64,000 nt of DNA, from positions 6,394,649 through 6,458,648 of the forward strand of contig CM070570.1 of NCBI GenBank assembly GCA_036346355.1, given 5' to 3'. Each line of letters starts with the position of its first letter. Position 1 is the first letter of the stretch. Under the pieces are notes generated by a model. It saw only the letters and a program-made list of their open reading frames with translations, was not told the origin of the DNA and did no database searches. The position numbers were made by a program, and so were the translations under genes. The stretch comes from Rhipidocladum racemiflorum (lineage: Eukaryota; Streptophyta; Magnoliopsida; Poales; Poaceae). Positions 48,421-60,169 of the stretch are shown one piece after another.

Positions 48421-48990
48421 ATTAAAGTTTTAAAATTTAACTCAGTGTACAGCCTGTTGATCGAGTGAAGTTTGTGGTGTGGGATCACTGAACTGAAAGT
48501 TGTTAGGTGAAGTTTTGTGGAGAATGACGAAACCGATAAGCTACCTGGCGATTTGGTATAAGCGTATAGCTGAAAGCCCGAGTTTTCTTTCCAGGTTTAA
48601 TAATCATGATTATGCTGATCGTAATAGGAATCCTGTGGGTTTTGATCGAGCGCATGCATTTTATTGCCCAGTCAATCTAGTTTGTGAGATTCTGATAAAA
48701 GCCATTAAGTAAAATATTTTGACCGAACCTGTTAGATCAAATAGTTTGCTTCTGTTTTCATGTGAAACGAGTAATAGTGTGAACTAGGGATAGTTGGTAG
48801 TGTTCCAGTTTCAGCTCCCCTCAAAATTTACTCTGACTCCTCCTAATTCTAATTTTCTGATGAATCAAGAGTTGTTTATGAAAGTCTTCGGCTAGCTAGT
48901 TGGCTTCATATTCTTGAAAAAGAGGATTCAGGAGAAGGGATTGGGGAGAGACAGCAGAGACGGGAGCCATACCTCATCAGCGCAGACGGG
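48421..48990. other. No gene seen
   Basis: Short open frames only (for example 48500-48712). No family resemblance or splice structure was recognised. Confidence 0.5.
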
Positions 48991-49345
48991 GATGGACGGT
49001 GGGCTCGCACGAGGATGACGGTGCTCAACACAGTGAGGCAGAGACGGACGGTGGGCTCGGCGTGGGGGAGGCAGGGACGGATGGCGAGCTCGAGGTGGGG
49101 AGGCGAGGCTCGAGGCGGGGACGGATGAACAATTCAACAGCGCTCGAGGCGGGGACGAACGACAGGCTTGAGGTGACCAGGCGAGGTTCGACATGGGGAG
49201 GTGGGGACAGAAGGACGACTTGACGGCGCTCGAGGCGGGGTGGTGGGGATGGACGGCGGGCTCGAGGCAGGGACGGACAGTGGGCTCGACACGAGGAGGC
49301 GAGGCGATTGATTCCTGCTGGAAGCAGCCTCAAGCCCCGCTTCAC
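48990..49345 (+). repeat. G-rich degenerate minisatellite
   Basis: Irregular repeats of words such as GGACGG, GGGCTCGA, CGAGGCGGGGACGGA and GGGGAGGCGAGG fill about 350 bp. The long open frames on both strands follow from this biased repeat rather than from a gene. Confidence 0.7.
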
Positions 49346-50520
49346 GCGACTAGGCTAAAGTGAAGAATCACTTCTCAGTGATTCATATTCTCGCCTGAGG
49401 GTATCAGTGTCATTCAGTAGAGCTCCGGGTCCTCCGAACAAGAATCCAGGAGCTAAAGCTCTAATGAACGGGCCCTAAAACATACAACGTATTTTTGTCT
49501 TTGTGTTTGATGTGTTAGATATATGATGTGGCCGTACCACAATAGAGTCGAGGGTGCAATGCACGTGGAGTCCCGCAGAGAAGGCGTGAGTCACGCGACG
49601 CAGGCTGTAGCGAAGCTCGGCCGAGCATGGTGGTGGCAGGTTCGAGGAAGCGTGTGATGAGTGGGGTGGGTGTTCGGTTGTCGGGTTTTTTTTTTGGGGG
49701 GGGGATTTTTCGGTTATTTTATTTATCTTTCGGTTTTCGGGTTTTAAATAAAAAAATGAATTAACCGACCGAAAAACAAATAGCGTCGTAGGTGCAACAT
49801 GCGCTGTAGCATATGGGCTTGCGACATAGACAAATGCAAAACGTCACTTGAGCATGTGGTAGAGCTAGTCGTGATGCGGACGAAGCTTTGTTAAGTGTGG
49901 CGGCGAAGTCAAGATTACAGTGTAGGCGTAGCACGATAAAAGTGTGTTGCAAGCAGAGGCGAAGCTCTACCGAGTGTTCTGAGATATTGCTGGCATGGTG
50001 TTGGCAACGACCTCGTAATCGTGGCTCAATGTAATAAGCTAATATGATTTTTTTAAAAAAAAACCGTTGCAACGTCCAGTCATTGAGCTAGTTTAAGGCA
50101 ATGTTCGAGTTGCGTGGAATCCACGCTGCGTAACGAGTTTTTTTTTTTTTAATCGAGGGTGGCGGTCCTCACTTAGACTTGATTTGCGCAATCTGGGCCG
50201 TTCATTTCGGCTGACGTGTGCGTACGGACAGAGATCTTCTGCCACTCGTTTCTTCTTTTGGAGGCTTGGAGCGTTGACCTGCAAGGCATTTGACCTGTGA
50301 ATTACCAAGATGAGCGGACCGAGTCAAGGACTTGGCTGCCACGAAACCTGTTGGCTACAACCTTGGAAAGTTACGGGCGGAGTGTGACGTACTCAGTTTG
50401 TATCGATCTTATCGCTCCCCGTAGCACAGAACCGGACTGAATTTACTAGCTTCAAGCCTTCAAGTATTAAGCCCTAAAAAAAGCATCCATGCATCATTCG
50501 TATTTTTTTTCATCAAGTTG
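49346..50520. other. Intergenic, no gene seen
   Basis: No recognisable exon or RNA gene is visible. Poly-T/poly-A runs near 49685, 50050 and 50140 hint at old transposon fragments without definable ends. Confidence 0.45.
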
Positions 50521-50522
50521 AG

Positions 50523-51014
50523 GGGCTATTTGGTTGCCTTCTCTCGCGAGTCTGGTCTGTTCGACTCAGTCAGGCTGATGGGATACGGAACGCACAGATG
50601 CAGAGACGGTGTTTGGTTGAGTGTATAGTAGGCAAGTATTGTGTAATTTAAATATTTTGAAATTTATATAGTAAGTGTGATCTAGTTTTGTTCGAAAAAT
50701 GTCAGAAACCTATTTTTGAAATCGATTCGGTAATCGGAGATGCTAATCAAAAGATATAAACAAAAAAAAAGAAAAAAGAAACTTACATACCCACGTGGCA
50801 CCGCATTCATGGTTTGCTATTGTGGCTGAAGTGGCCCCTTGCGCAGAACACGAGGCTGCATCCAGATATACGCTCATTTTCTACGTATCTCCAGAGCCAG
50901 ACTGCATGGAGAATCTTGCATCTAGAGAGACATGCTCAAAACTAAATACAGGCAACCAAACACGACAAAAAAGCAAGATTTTATATCTGTAGATACAAAT
51001 CTTTGTGCATGCAG
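50523..51014. mobile_element. MITE copy B (inverted relative to copy A)
   Basis: It starts GGGCTATTTGGTTGCCTTCTC, and near its right end carries GGCAACCAAACA and the ATCTGTAGAT palindrome before GCATGCAG. Its reverse complement aligns with 4369-4992 over the central blocks (TCTAGTTTTGTTCGAAAAA, 'taatcggagatgctaatc'). It is about 130 bp shorter than copy A. Confidence 0.7.
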
Positions 51015-51537
51015 TGGTCGTCGATCTGGTAGCAAAAACACGTTAATTCCATGGTTGCGTGCGCACGAGTTGTTGCACGTAGTTTTGGTCAACAACTGTG
51101 GATTCTAACTGCTCGCTTCATTTCGTTGTTTACTCGGGAGCAGTGTTTAAATAGTTAATTATAGCTTTTTTTTAAAGTCCAAACGTGAAGTTACGGATCA
51201 ATATTTTGCTATATTAACTATAAGTGCTATAGCTAGCGATAGTTTCACTATATGCCATAGCTTGTAGCTAGCAATATCTCTGCTATCTTACATAGGTACC
51301 TACGGGGCAAAACATTTTGTACATTTTAAAGTCTAACGTTACTAGAAGGTTCAAATGTATCTCTTATAAATCTTACCTATAAGAAAACATAGTAAAAGAC
51401 ATCATCTCGTCCTTTTTTAATAATCCAGTATTCATATTTCTTAGTGATTAGATACTTGTTGTTAAAAACATTACGATATAGTTATTAGTTATGGTGTTTA
51501 ACATGTATTGTCATTTTTTTTGTTAATTTCAAATTTA
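51015..51537. other. Intergenic, no gene seen
   Basis: AT-rich sequence with no supported feature, ending at the target duplication of the large solo LTR. Confidence 0.5.
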
Positions 51538-51542
51538 ACTCA

Positions 51543-54500
51543 TGTAACATCCTCAAATTTATAAAGGTTTAAAATAAAATATTAAAATGTGAAATCATTG
51601 TTGTGTTACATTTTATGATTTCTTGTGCAATTGCTTATGTGATGGTTGAATGAAATGATTATTGGAATGAAGGAGAATAAAGAAATGAGAAAGGAGATAA
51701 TGGTAGAATGGTAAGAAATGAAATTACCATAGTAAAAACTTTGGATAACCTGGCCAAGCCCTAGAAAATATCTCTAGATGGTCAAAAGACCATGTGAATG
51801 CAATTAAAAGCAAAGAAAACAAATTAAAATGAATAAATTCTATCTCTGGCCAGACCTATGTCAGATTTTTGGAGAAAGTTGTGGAGCAATCTAGACCTTG
51901 GAATTTTTACCATAAGACCTCAGACATATCACCGCCATCCACAAAAATTTGCAAAATTTATTAAGCCTGCTAACTATTAATTTGCAATTAATCAAAGCAG
52001 ATTTGAAATTCTGCTGAAATCAGTAAATAAATTCCAGGAAAATAAATATTTGGAATTTAGTTTTGCAATTTTTATGGTAGAGACATATTGTAAAAACATA
52101 CCTTCAGTAAAAATTTCAAAATTAAACATGTTGATTTAGACCCTTAACCAAACTGAAAACCGAGTTGGGTTTCATGTGCAGCAGTTAATGTCAGATTTCT
52201 AATTAAATAACTATAGCACATTTTAACCCCAAATTTTACTGGATATCTATGACTTAGCCTCTGAGCTTGTCAAAAAGTTTCGAAAATTCTAGTGGTGATT
52301 TGACCCCTGCATTAGTTTGGTCATCACGCTGTCGGGGGGAAGGATCTAGTTTCCTCTCTCTCTCTCTCACTTACGTGCGGGGCCACGTGCCCAGTGGCTC
52401 TCCAGCCAACCCAAGCGCCGAGCCGCTGCTGAAGGGTCCCAGAAACTTCCCGGCCCACACGTCACCCTCTCGTTTCTCCCTCTCTTTCTCTCTTCTCTCT
52501 CTCTGCGGGTGGACCCGAGCCCCACTTGTCAGCTCCATCCCCTCCTCCTTCCTCCCTCACGCTCTCTCTCTGTTCTCTTCCCCGTGCGGAGCTGGCCCGG
52601 AAAAATCCCCCGGAACCGCCTCCACCTTTGTCGCATTTGCGCCGCAATCTCGAGCCTCGAGGCTCGTTTCTCGACAACCATGGCCAAATTTCTTCTTGAC
52701 CTTTGGCTGAGTCGAAGAGCAAGCTCTCCAAGCCGACCGCCATTGCCAATGCCCCTCAATCAAAGACGGACCTCACTGCCTCCCGTGCCTATTTAAGGGA
52801 ATGAGGAACACATTCAAACCCAACTAAACCCAGAGCATACACCCAATTACCTTCATCTGTTCGAGTTGAGCTCGTCTCCTTCGTTGCTGGCGAAGCTCGA
52901 ATTGGGGGAAAAATTCGAATTCGCACATCTCGGTATGAGAACATTCAAATTGGTTGATCCTTGAGCATTCACGGGTACTCATGAAGCTTTTGCGCACCTC
53001 CTTGCAGCCCAAAACGCCCCGAAGAGTTCCCGCGCCGTGAGTCACCTCTCCGCCATTGCTGCGCACGGTGAGAGCTTCACCTAGCCGGTTGCTATTTGGT
53101 TTGAATGTTTAGATGAAGTCCATAGGCCCTACTGATGCCCATGCGCTTGATCTCCAAGCCTAGATTGCCTCGTAGCTCCACCGAGCCAAACGTTCAACTT
53201 GAACCACCGCCGGCCGCCGTGGAACCTTATGCTCCGGCCGCGCTTGAGGTCGATTGACCATTTCCCTGTGTGCGCAAAGACCTGCTGATGCTAACAGTGA
53301 GGACCTTTAGCCCGTTCCGGCCGTGCTCCGCCGCCGGCGAGCACAAAACCGGTGAGCTCTGCTTGGAGTCACTGCCGTCTGGGACCCGCGCGTCAGCCGT
53401 GCAAAACGCGCTCTCACCCACGCGTGAGACGCTGACGATGGGGCCCAGATGTCAGCGACTGTGACTGGCTCAAACGGTTCAGCCCGCGCAAATGCTAGGA
53501 ATGCGCTTTCCTTTATGGAAAACGTATTTCCTCTTTTTCTAGGTTTTATTGAACCGAATAGCTTCAAATATATATAACTTTTTATTTATAAATCCAAATC
53601 AAGTGAAACTTGTTTGTAAATTCATCATAAATCATCTAGTTTCATAATATGTAAAAACATTTGAAACTTGTTTAGGAATTTGAATCTGAATTTGAATTCA
53701 AAGAGTGAAATTTGGATATGTAGCATATAGAGATTTTGCAAATAAAGTCCAATTTGAGTGAAACCAACTTTATTAGAATCCTTGGGTCAAATAGTGTCTA
53801 AATATGTAATTAGATTTGAATTTGGAATTAATTTGTGAAAATTTCACATTAGAACTTTAGTTAATACATATATTTGATATAGTTGCAATAACTTACTCAA
53901 AAATGATCCAAAATGAATGAAACTTGTTTCTTTGTGCTCATTACACTAATTAGGATCAGATGGTAAGATGAAAGTTAGGATGCACCATGTTCTTTCATTA
54001 AATATGACTAGGGTTGCTTTGCATGCTAATTCGTATTAGTACAATTAATCATACACCCTGAAAATGAACTTTGTTAAATTTAATTCTACAATCTTAGCTT
54101 CCTGAATTCGTAAATTAAAATGAAATAATACACAAAGAAGGTAGCCGTGTTATATGCCCCTAAGCTTTAATCTTTAGACTAGAACCATATAACTTAGTTC
54201 ATACTTGAAATGATAAAGTGATGAAGTGATTGCTATCATTGATCGATTTGAATTGATTTCATTTGAATCTTTCAACTGCTATTTTGTTGTTCATGTATTT
54301 GCTTCTTTTATCGATATTGAAGTATCTTATTTGCCATGTTCTTAATCGACGTATAGACGCTGAGACTGCCGACTACGCTATCGACGACACTGATCCAGCT
54401 TACACCGCCGAGGAGCAAGGCAAGCACCCCTTTGATCATTCTTGAACCCATATTTTACAACCAGATAAAATGTGATTAAGAATCTTCCTGCATGCTCATA

Positions 54501-56070
54501 TTTTAACTATTTATTTCACGCTCTTGGTAGTTATAACCCAATGTTGATATATTGTCTTAATCATATCAACATAAACCCCATAATAACCATAGGAATGGAT
54601 ACTCAATTAAAAGATGGGCTATAACGAATATTAATTGCATCTGCTTAGCAATGCTAGAATGATACGTTGACATTTACACCCACACACTTTTCTTTATGAA
54701 ATCTTTTATGGTTTATTTATGTAGTAAAGGATACTGGTAGTTTGATAAAAATGAAAATAAAACTACTGTTTTGATGTGGGTGATTATTGGCAATAGCCGG
54801 TTGTACATGTTTTAACGTGTACGTAGCTAGGGTGGAGTTATCACCCATGTCACTTTGAGGACCGAACGTAGTGTTGCATGATCCAAGTAAACCGTACATC
54901 CACAAGTACTGGACTGGGACAGTCTTAACTTATTAAATTATTTGGGGATTAGCTTTGCACATTGGTAGGCAGTTGTAGCACGGGCATTCCGAATATTGGT
55001 TTGCTCGAGGGAGGTGTCATCACCGAGGTGTTGGCATCTGCCGTCGTAACGGTGTACGCCTGGCTATGAATTGGGGCTGTTGTTGTACCATTTGAGCCGC
55101 GGGCTCCTGAATACTATTGCTTCACCGTTTGTTTGCTTCCATCATAGTCAGGAGTAACGTCACTGGGCTAGTGCAAAGTTAAGGTTCAAGTAATCGAACG
55201 GTTTCGTTATGAACTCCCCGCGGACATACCAAAGGAAGTGTGTCTTATAGCTTGCAAAAAGGGAGAACATATCTTGTGGGTAAAGCAGTACAAACTCTGC
55301 AGAGTCTAAAACTATTCGAATAGCCGTATCCACGGTCATGGATGACTTGGCTAACCAGCACTAGTTAGATGTTTCCTATTTTGAAAACTTTGGTAAAAGA
55401 CTTTGGAAAATGTTTCAAGACTGATTAATATCACTTGTCGTTATATTTTGTTTTGTAAGACCATGGAGGGTCTTGTTCGTTATTTTACTCACAAAAGGGC
55501 CGTGAGTAAAATGTTATTATCTTTTTATTACTTGTTATCTCAATTACTTATCACACTGTCTTAAAGTTTTATTTATGCTTTCCATTACTATTCAGTATTA
55601 CTTCATTCAAAACTTTCGCTTTATGCAAAACAACCGTAGAAACCCACTTTCTATTTCAGCTTGCATATATTCCAGGAATTGCATACACTACAAAGTCTTG
55701 CGAGTACCAATGTACTCAACTTGCTTCAACAATGTTTTTAGGTGATGAGCAAGATTACGATAATGACGGAAATGAATATGAGGAACCTGCGAATTTTAGC
55801 GACGACTGATCTTTCTAGGTTCATCTCAGCAGTTGCCTGTGGAGTTATGGAATAGTTGGCATACTATGAGACATGGTTTTAATTTCATGCTACTTTTGGT
55901 ATTGTAATAATACTATAAAATTTGTGATGTAATAAAAATGTGTATCTGTGTGGCTGTAATTTCCAAATTGTGTTTGTGCGTGCCAGCCACTGATCATGGG
56001 AATGGCACAGGAAGCACTTAAAGAGCCTCATATTTATGTTACTTAGTGACATAAAAATGAGGGTCTCACA
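51543..56070 (+). mobile_element. Giant solo LTR, 4528 bp, TSD ACTCA
   Basis: It starts TGTAACATCCTCA and ends TGAGGGTCTCACA, which are imperfect inverted LTR ends (TG...CA). It is flanked by the perfect 5-bp duplication ACTCA (51538-51542 and 56071-56075). No gag or pol sequence lies inside and no second LTR was recognised, so it is a solo LTR or a deleted element. It contains a TATA-like site (52790), a GC-rich transcribed-looking block (52300-53500), exon-like acidic pieces at 54350-54445 and 55741-55809, and AATAAA-like words near 55905-55935. LTRs above 4 kb are known from large grass elements such as LARDs. Confidence 0.88.
52790..52797 (+). promoter_or_regulatory. TATA-like site in the large solo LTR
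   Basis: TATTTAAG follows a pyrimidine- and GC-rich segment and precedes an A/C-rich leader, which fits an LTR promoter. Start near 52820 would be expected. Confidence 0.45.
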
Positions 56071-56075
56071 ACTCA

Positions 56076-57863
56076 TATTCTTATTATAAAATATTAAGAC
56101 TTTCTGAAATACCATAGTTTTATGATTGTTCATATGTGATTTATATTATATATATACAATTTTTTATTTTATTAAATATTAAAAATACGACGAATGATAG
56201 CCGTTCGGTCTGGACCAAGGTAGAAGCTCAGGCTGGCCATTTTTTCCCTCGAAGCACAATGGGAGCAAGCCCTTAATTTACCGATTTCATGAACGAAACC
56301 AAAGCAAACTGCATCGTCTGATTAAGGCTGGGCTGAGATGCGCGTCCACTCTCAATCCACGGCCCAGCGCAGGGAGCAGCGGGAAGAAGCAAGGCAATGT
56401 CGGATTGTCGGTGGATGTCTATATTATTATTCTCCCAGCAGTCAGCGCTGAACTGAAGAGTGAAGCGGGGTTAACAGAGCCGAATGAAAATCGAGAATTT
56501 CGATGGGTTTTTGTGATTTGAGCCCAACCAAAATACCAAAATATAAAACCGACCGATAAATCGGTCTAATTTTTAAAAAAATCAAAAAAATTTAAAAAGA
56601 TTATATGATGTAAACCGAACGGTTTTTCGAGAAAACCGCTCAAAAAACCGATCGTCCAAAAAGTTCAATTCGCCAAGTGGTTTGAGTTTTTCTTGCTTTT
56701 TTTTTGCGAAGGGTATGTGCTACTTCTATATACATACTACGTTTTTTCTAGATTTGATTATTTTATATAACAAGTCTGATAATATAGGTTATATGGCAGC
56801 CTTATGTGCCTCTATTTTCTATTTTACTTGCGCATGAGGCTACTATATGGGTCTATACTATTAGGCATGTTATAGGAAACGGTTAATTGTAAAACTTGTA
56901 ATTTTGTGATATAAATTCTTCTAATATCTGTAGTTTTGTAAAAAAAGAAGTTAAAACATGTAGTTTTCTTATACGTAAATAACACGTAGTTTTGTAAAAT
57001 TTAATCTATTTCTAGGCTCTAAAAATTGGTCCCAAGGGAAACTGGCTTCTAGAGAAGGAAAAAAACCCAACAAACCCAAATCCGTTCTTGATTTTTTATC
57101 CTCCAGCTACGGCCGCCAGCATTAGCAACTCCACCATTTCTCTTCCTCTTCCTCTCCCGCGGCAGCGCGGCAGATCGAGTGAGACAGCTAGCGACGCGAA
57201 TCAAGCGACGGTGAGCCAGATTGAACGGACGGAATCGGGTGGCGGCTCGACAGATCAAGTTGGCAGCACGGTGGATCGAGCTTGCGACGAGGAATGGATC
57301 AAGCCGGTGGTATGGCGGACGATGGCAAGTGTATTTTGCCCTATCGTTTTCTTCCGGAGCCATCGGAGCCTCCCATCCCATGCTTCTCTCCCATGTTGAT
57401 TTTGCGCATGAAAAACTTTGCTTCCAAACAGGGCTCGAATCTAGACCAGACATAAAATTACTCTTAAAACAAACAAATGAATAAGTATTGGTGTCCATCC
57501 TTTATTTATATTTTAATACTTATGGTACTTTAAAATATTAATACGTAGCTAATAAATGAGCCCCTTGTAGAATGACCTTCGAGCTCCAAACACAGATTCG
57601 ACGACACGTGCAGAGGCCCAGAGGCTGTCAAGTCCTGTCCAATTAAATCGATGCAATGGTACGTGCAGTATGTTGGGTACGTAGGCATTGTGGGTTGTAG
57701 ATCACAAATCATCGATTAATTGTGCATGGTCCAATTCATCTCAACGCGTCAGGTTGTTGCCGATCAAGTTGTTGATAACCATGCACTCCTTGATGACCAT
57801 GCACTTCTTGATGACCATGCAAGGACGCGTCCTCAACCGGTCAACCCTGATGATAACCAGTTG

Positions 57864-57920
<57 letters not shown>

Positions 57921-57965
57921 GAGTAATAGTGAACGCAATGTTAATTAAGAACATGATCCATAAGT
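56076..57965. other. Intergenic, no convincing gene
   Basis: AT-rich sequence surrounds a GC-rich patch at 57090-57400 with open frames on both strands but no recognisable domain; it could be the 5' remnant of a gene or transposon. A short triplicated GATGACCATGCA(C/A) motif lies at 57780-57822. Confidence 0.4.
57866..57918. repeat. (CT)n microsatellite
   Basis: About 26 CT units in a row. Open frames through it are artefacts. Confidence 0.95.
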
Positions 57966-57969
57966 CATA

Positions 57970-58290
57970 CTCCCTCCGTTTCTTTTTAAAAGGCATATTT
58001 GGTTTCGTTAGGACAAGACTTTGACCAACGATTACTTCATTAATATATCATTTATGCAATACAAAATCATAATTATATATAAGTACTTTTGAATACAAAT
58101 CCGCTAATATCAATTTTGTGTCATAAAAATTATATGCTAATAGAGTAATTGTTGGTCAAAGTCTTGTCCTAACGAAACGAAATACGCCTTATAAAAAGAA
58201 ACGGAGGGAGTATATGCTAATAGAGTAATTGTTGGTCAAAGTCTTGTCCTAACGAAACCAAATACGCCTTATAAAAAGAAACGGAGGGAG
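57970..58290. mobile_element. Stowaway MITE with tandemly duplicated right end
   Basis: The left end CTCCCTCCGTTTCTTTTT and the right end AAAAAGAAACGGAGGGAG are inverted, with TA on both sides. The first right end is at 58210. An 80-bp segment, 58131-58210, is repeated at 58211-58290 with one or two changes, giving two complete right termini, each followed by TA. Confidence 0.92.
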
Positions 58291-58292
58291 TA

Positions 58293-59513
58293 TCAACGTA
58301 GACCGAACTAGGTGGGGTGCCAGCTATACCTTGGCATCTTAAAATTTTGATAAACACCAAAATTTCATCTCTTTAATAGATTAAAATTTTTGATTGAATT
58401 AGTTTCGATTTTTTTGGTTTGAGATTTTTAAGACCTTGTAACTATTTGTATTATACTTTTAATAAATTTAAAATATATATATTAGATTTATTACGGTACA
58501 AAATTACTGTACAATATTATCGAGTTGTACATGTGAAGCGTATACTCCCATTAACATTTTTCTAATTCCGCCTGCATATCAAGAATTCCTAAGTAAATTA
58601 AAACAATCACAAAGGCGAACCGTCGGTGCAGATATGTTCAAACAATCAAACCCCGTACTTAGAACCTAATTAGCAACATGCATGCTAGCTATATATTCGC
58701 CCTCCCCTGTCTCTCTCTCTCTCTCTCTGTGTTTCGCACATGCATTAGATTCTCCATGACACGCACGCATGCTTTATTATTTGCTTTTAAGTTAGATTAG
58801 ATGAGGACCACGCAACCAACACGTACTACATCTGCAACAAACTACACCACTCGCAATGCATGCATGGCCTTTTTCACGTAGACAAACACAAGTCTTTCCT
58901 TAATCCTTTTCCTTTTCGAGGAGAACAAATGGTCTTCAATATTTATATTTCCCTGCACCCCTCTTACAGAGTTGTTGAATTAATAAATGATAATATTCTT
59001 ATCATTATGCCGAGAAACATTCCAGCCCGCCATGCCATCGTTTTTGTGGAAACAACCTTAAAAAAAAAAATTACGTCTAGATCTTTTCACTGATTATTTT
59101 ACAACAAAAGTCCCTATAGTTTCGTAGATTTGTAAACGGATCAACCACTGTTTTTTAGTTCTTGTGAAAGGGCCCTCCGAAAAATTGAAATTATATCTAG
59201 GTCCTTTCACCAATTATTTGCAAAAAGGACCCGTAGTTCCGTAGATTTGCAAATGGGTCCTCCACCGATTTTTTTGCAAAAAAGATCCATGATTACGCAA
59301 ATTCGCAAACAGCTCCTACCGAGCCCATTTTTTAAAAACCACCCCGAGAAAACCGAAATTACGTTGGGATCCTCTTTTTTGTAAAAAAAAAATCGAACTA
59401 AATTTCCCATGACCCGATATAGCACGCGGATCTATCTAGTAACAATAATGCCGAAGTGTAAAGCTAGCTACCAGCCGAAAGCTACAACACATTAAGCTGC
59501 TGCATGCACAACT
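58293..59513. other. Intergenic, no gene seen
   Basis: AT-rich DNA with a short CT repeat at about 58709-58727. 59090-59400 holds diverged repeats of a 'ttttgcaaaaaagatcc...gtagattcgcaaa' block, probably an old transposon fragment. Confidence 0.5.
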
Positions 59514-59845
59514 CACTACTACAGAACCGGTCATCACAAGCGGTTCGTAACCGCTTTCAGAAGCGGTTTTAGAACCGCTGGTAAGCAACCGGGAGTGATA
59601 CCCTTCGGGGTATCACAAGCGGTTCGGACAACCGCTTGTGGTGAGACACCACAAGCGGTTCGAAAGGCGTCCAGGAAGGCTCGGGGGAGCGCCACGTGGG
59701 AGATCTTCACAAGCGGTTTGTGTTATAAACCGCTTGTGAAGACTTCCTCTCCACAAGCGGTTCGTATTACAAACCGCCTGTGGAGGTGCTCTCTCCACAA
59801 GCGGTTGGAGATAATAACCGCTTGTGGAGAGGCATTGTATCTTAT
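59514..59845. repeat. CACTA subterminal array of CACAAGCGGTT motifs
   Basis: CACAAGCGGTT and its complement AACCGCTTGTG occur about ten times in 330 bp, many paired as short inverted repeats that could fold into successive hairpins. Subterminal repeats of this kind bind the DNA-binding transposase protein in En/Spm; the specific binding here is an inference. Confidence 0.9.
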
Positions 59846-60169
59846 ATATTCAATATATAATATGTTTTTGAGTAGGGTATCAATATGTATGGATTTTGAC
59901 ATTAAAAATACATAGAAATATTTGGTTTTTGTATACAATTAAATATATAGTACTCATACGTACTCATTGAAATAATCACGAGATCATTCTGAGAAAAATC
60001 ACGAACTTAATAGACTAAAAGATGGATAGGTTTGATGGACAAGACATGAAATAATGAGCACTTTTACAAGTTTGATTTACACATAAGCAACTTTTACAAG
60101 TTTGAAAGAATAAAAGGGTGAATCTCGAGCTGATTTAATTCTTGCGTGCATCATTTGTTACGCCCTTGG

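Noticed and set aside
48999..49345. Open frames on both strands as a gene
   Set aside because: The sequence is a degenerate G-rich minisatellite, and composition alone keeps the frames open.
52267..52796. Protein gene in the large solo LTR
   Set aside because: The frames are biased Ser/Pro/Arg-rich reads on both strands upstream of or around the TATA-like site and match no family.
57049..57498. Possible small gene on either strand
   Set aside because: There is no conserved domain, no convincing splice sites and no neighbouring exon; a GC-rich patch is enough to explain the frames.
59595..59938. Cys/Arg-rich open frames
   Set aside because: They are translations of the CACTA subterminal CACAAGCGGTT repeats.
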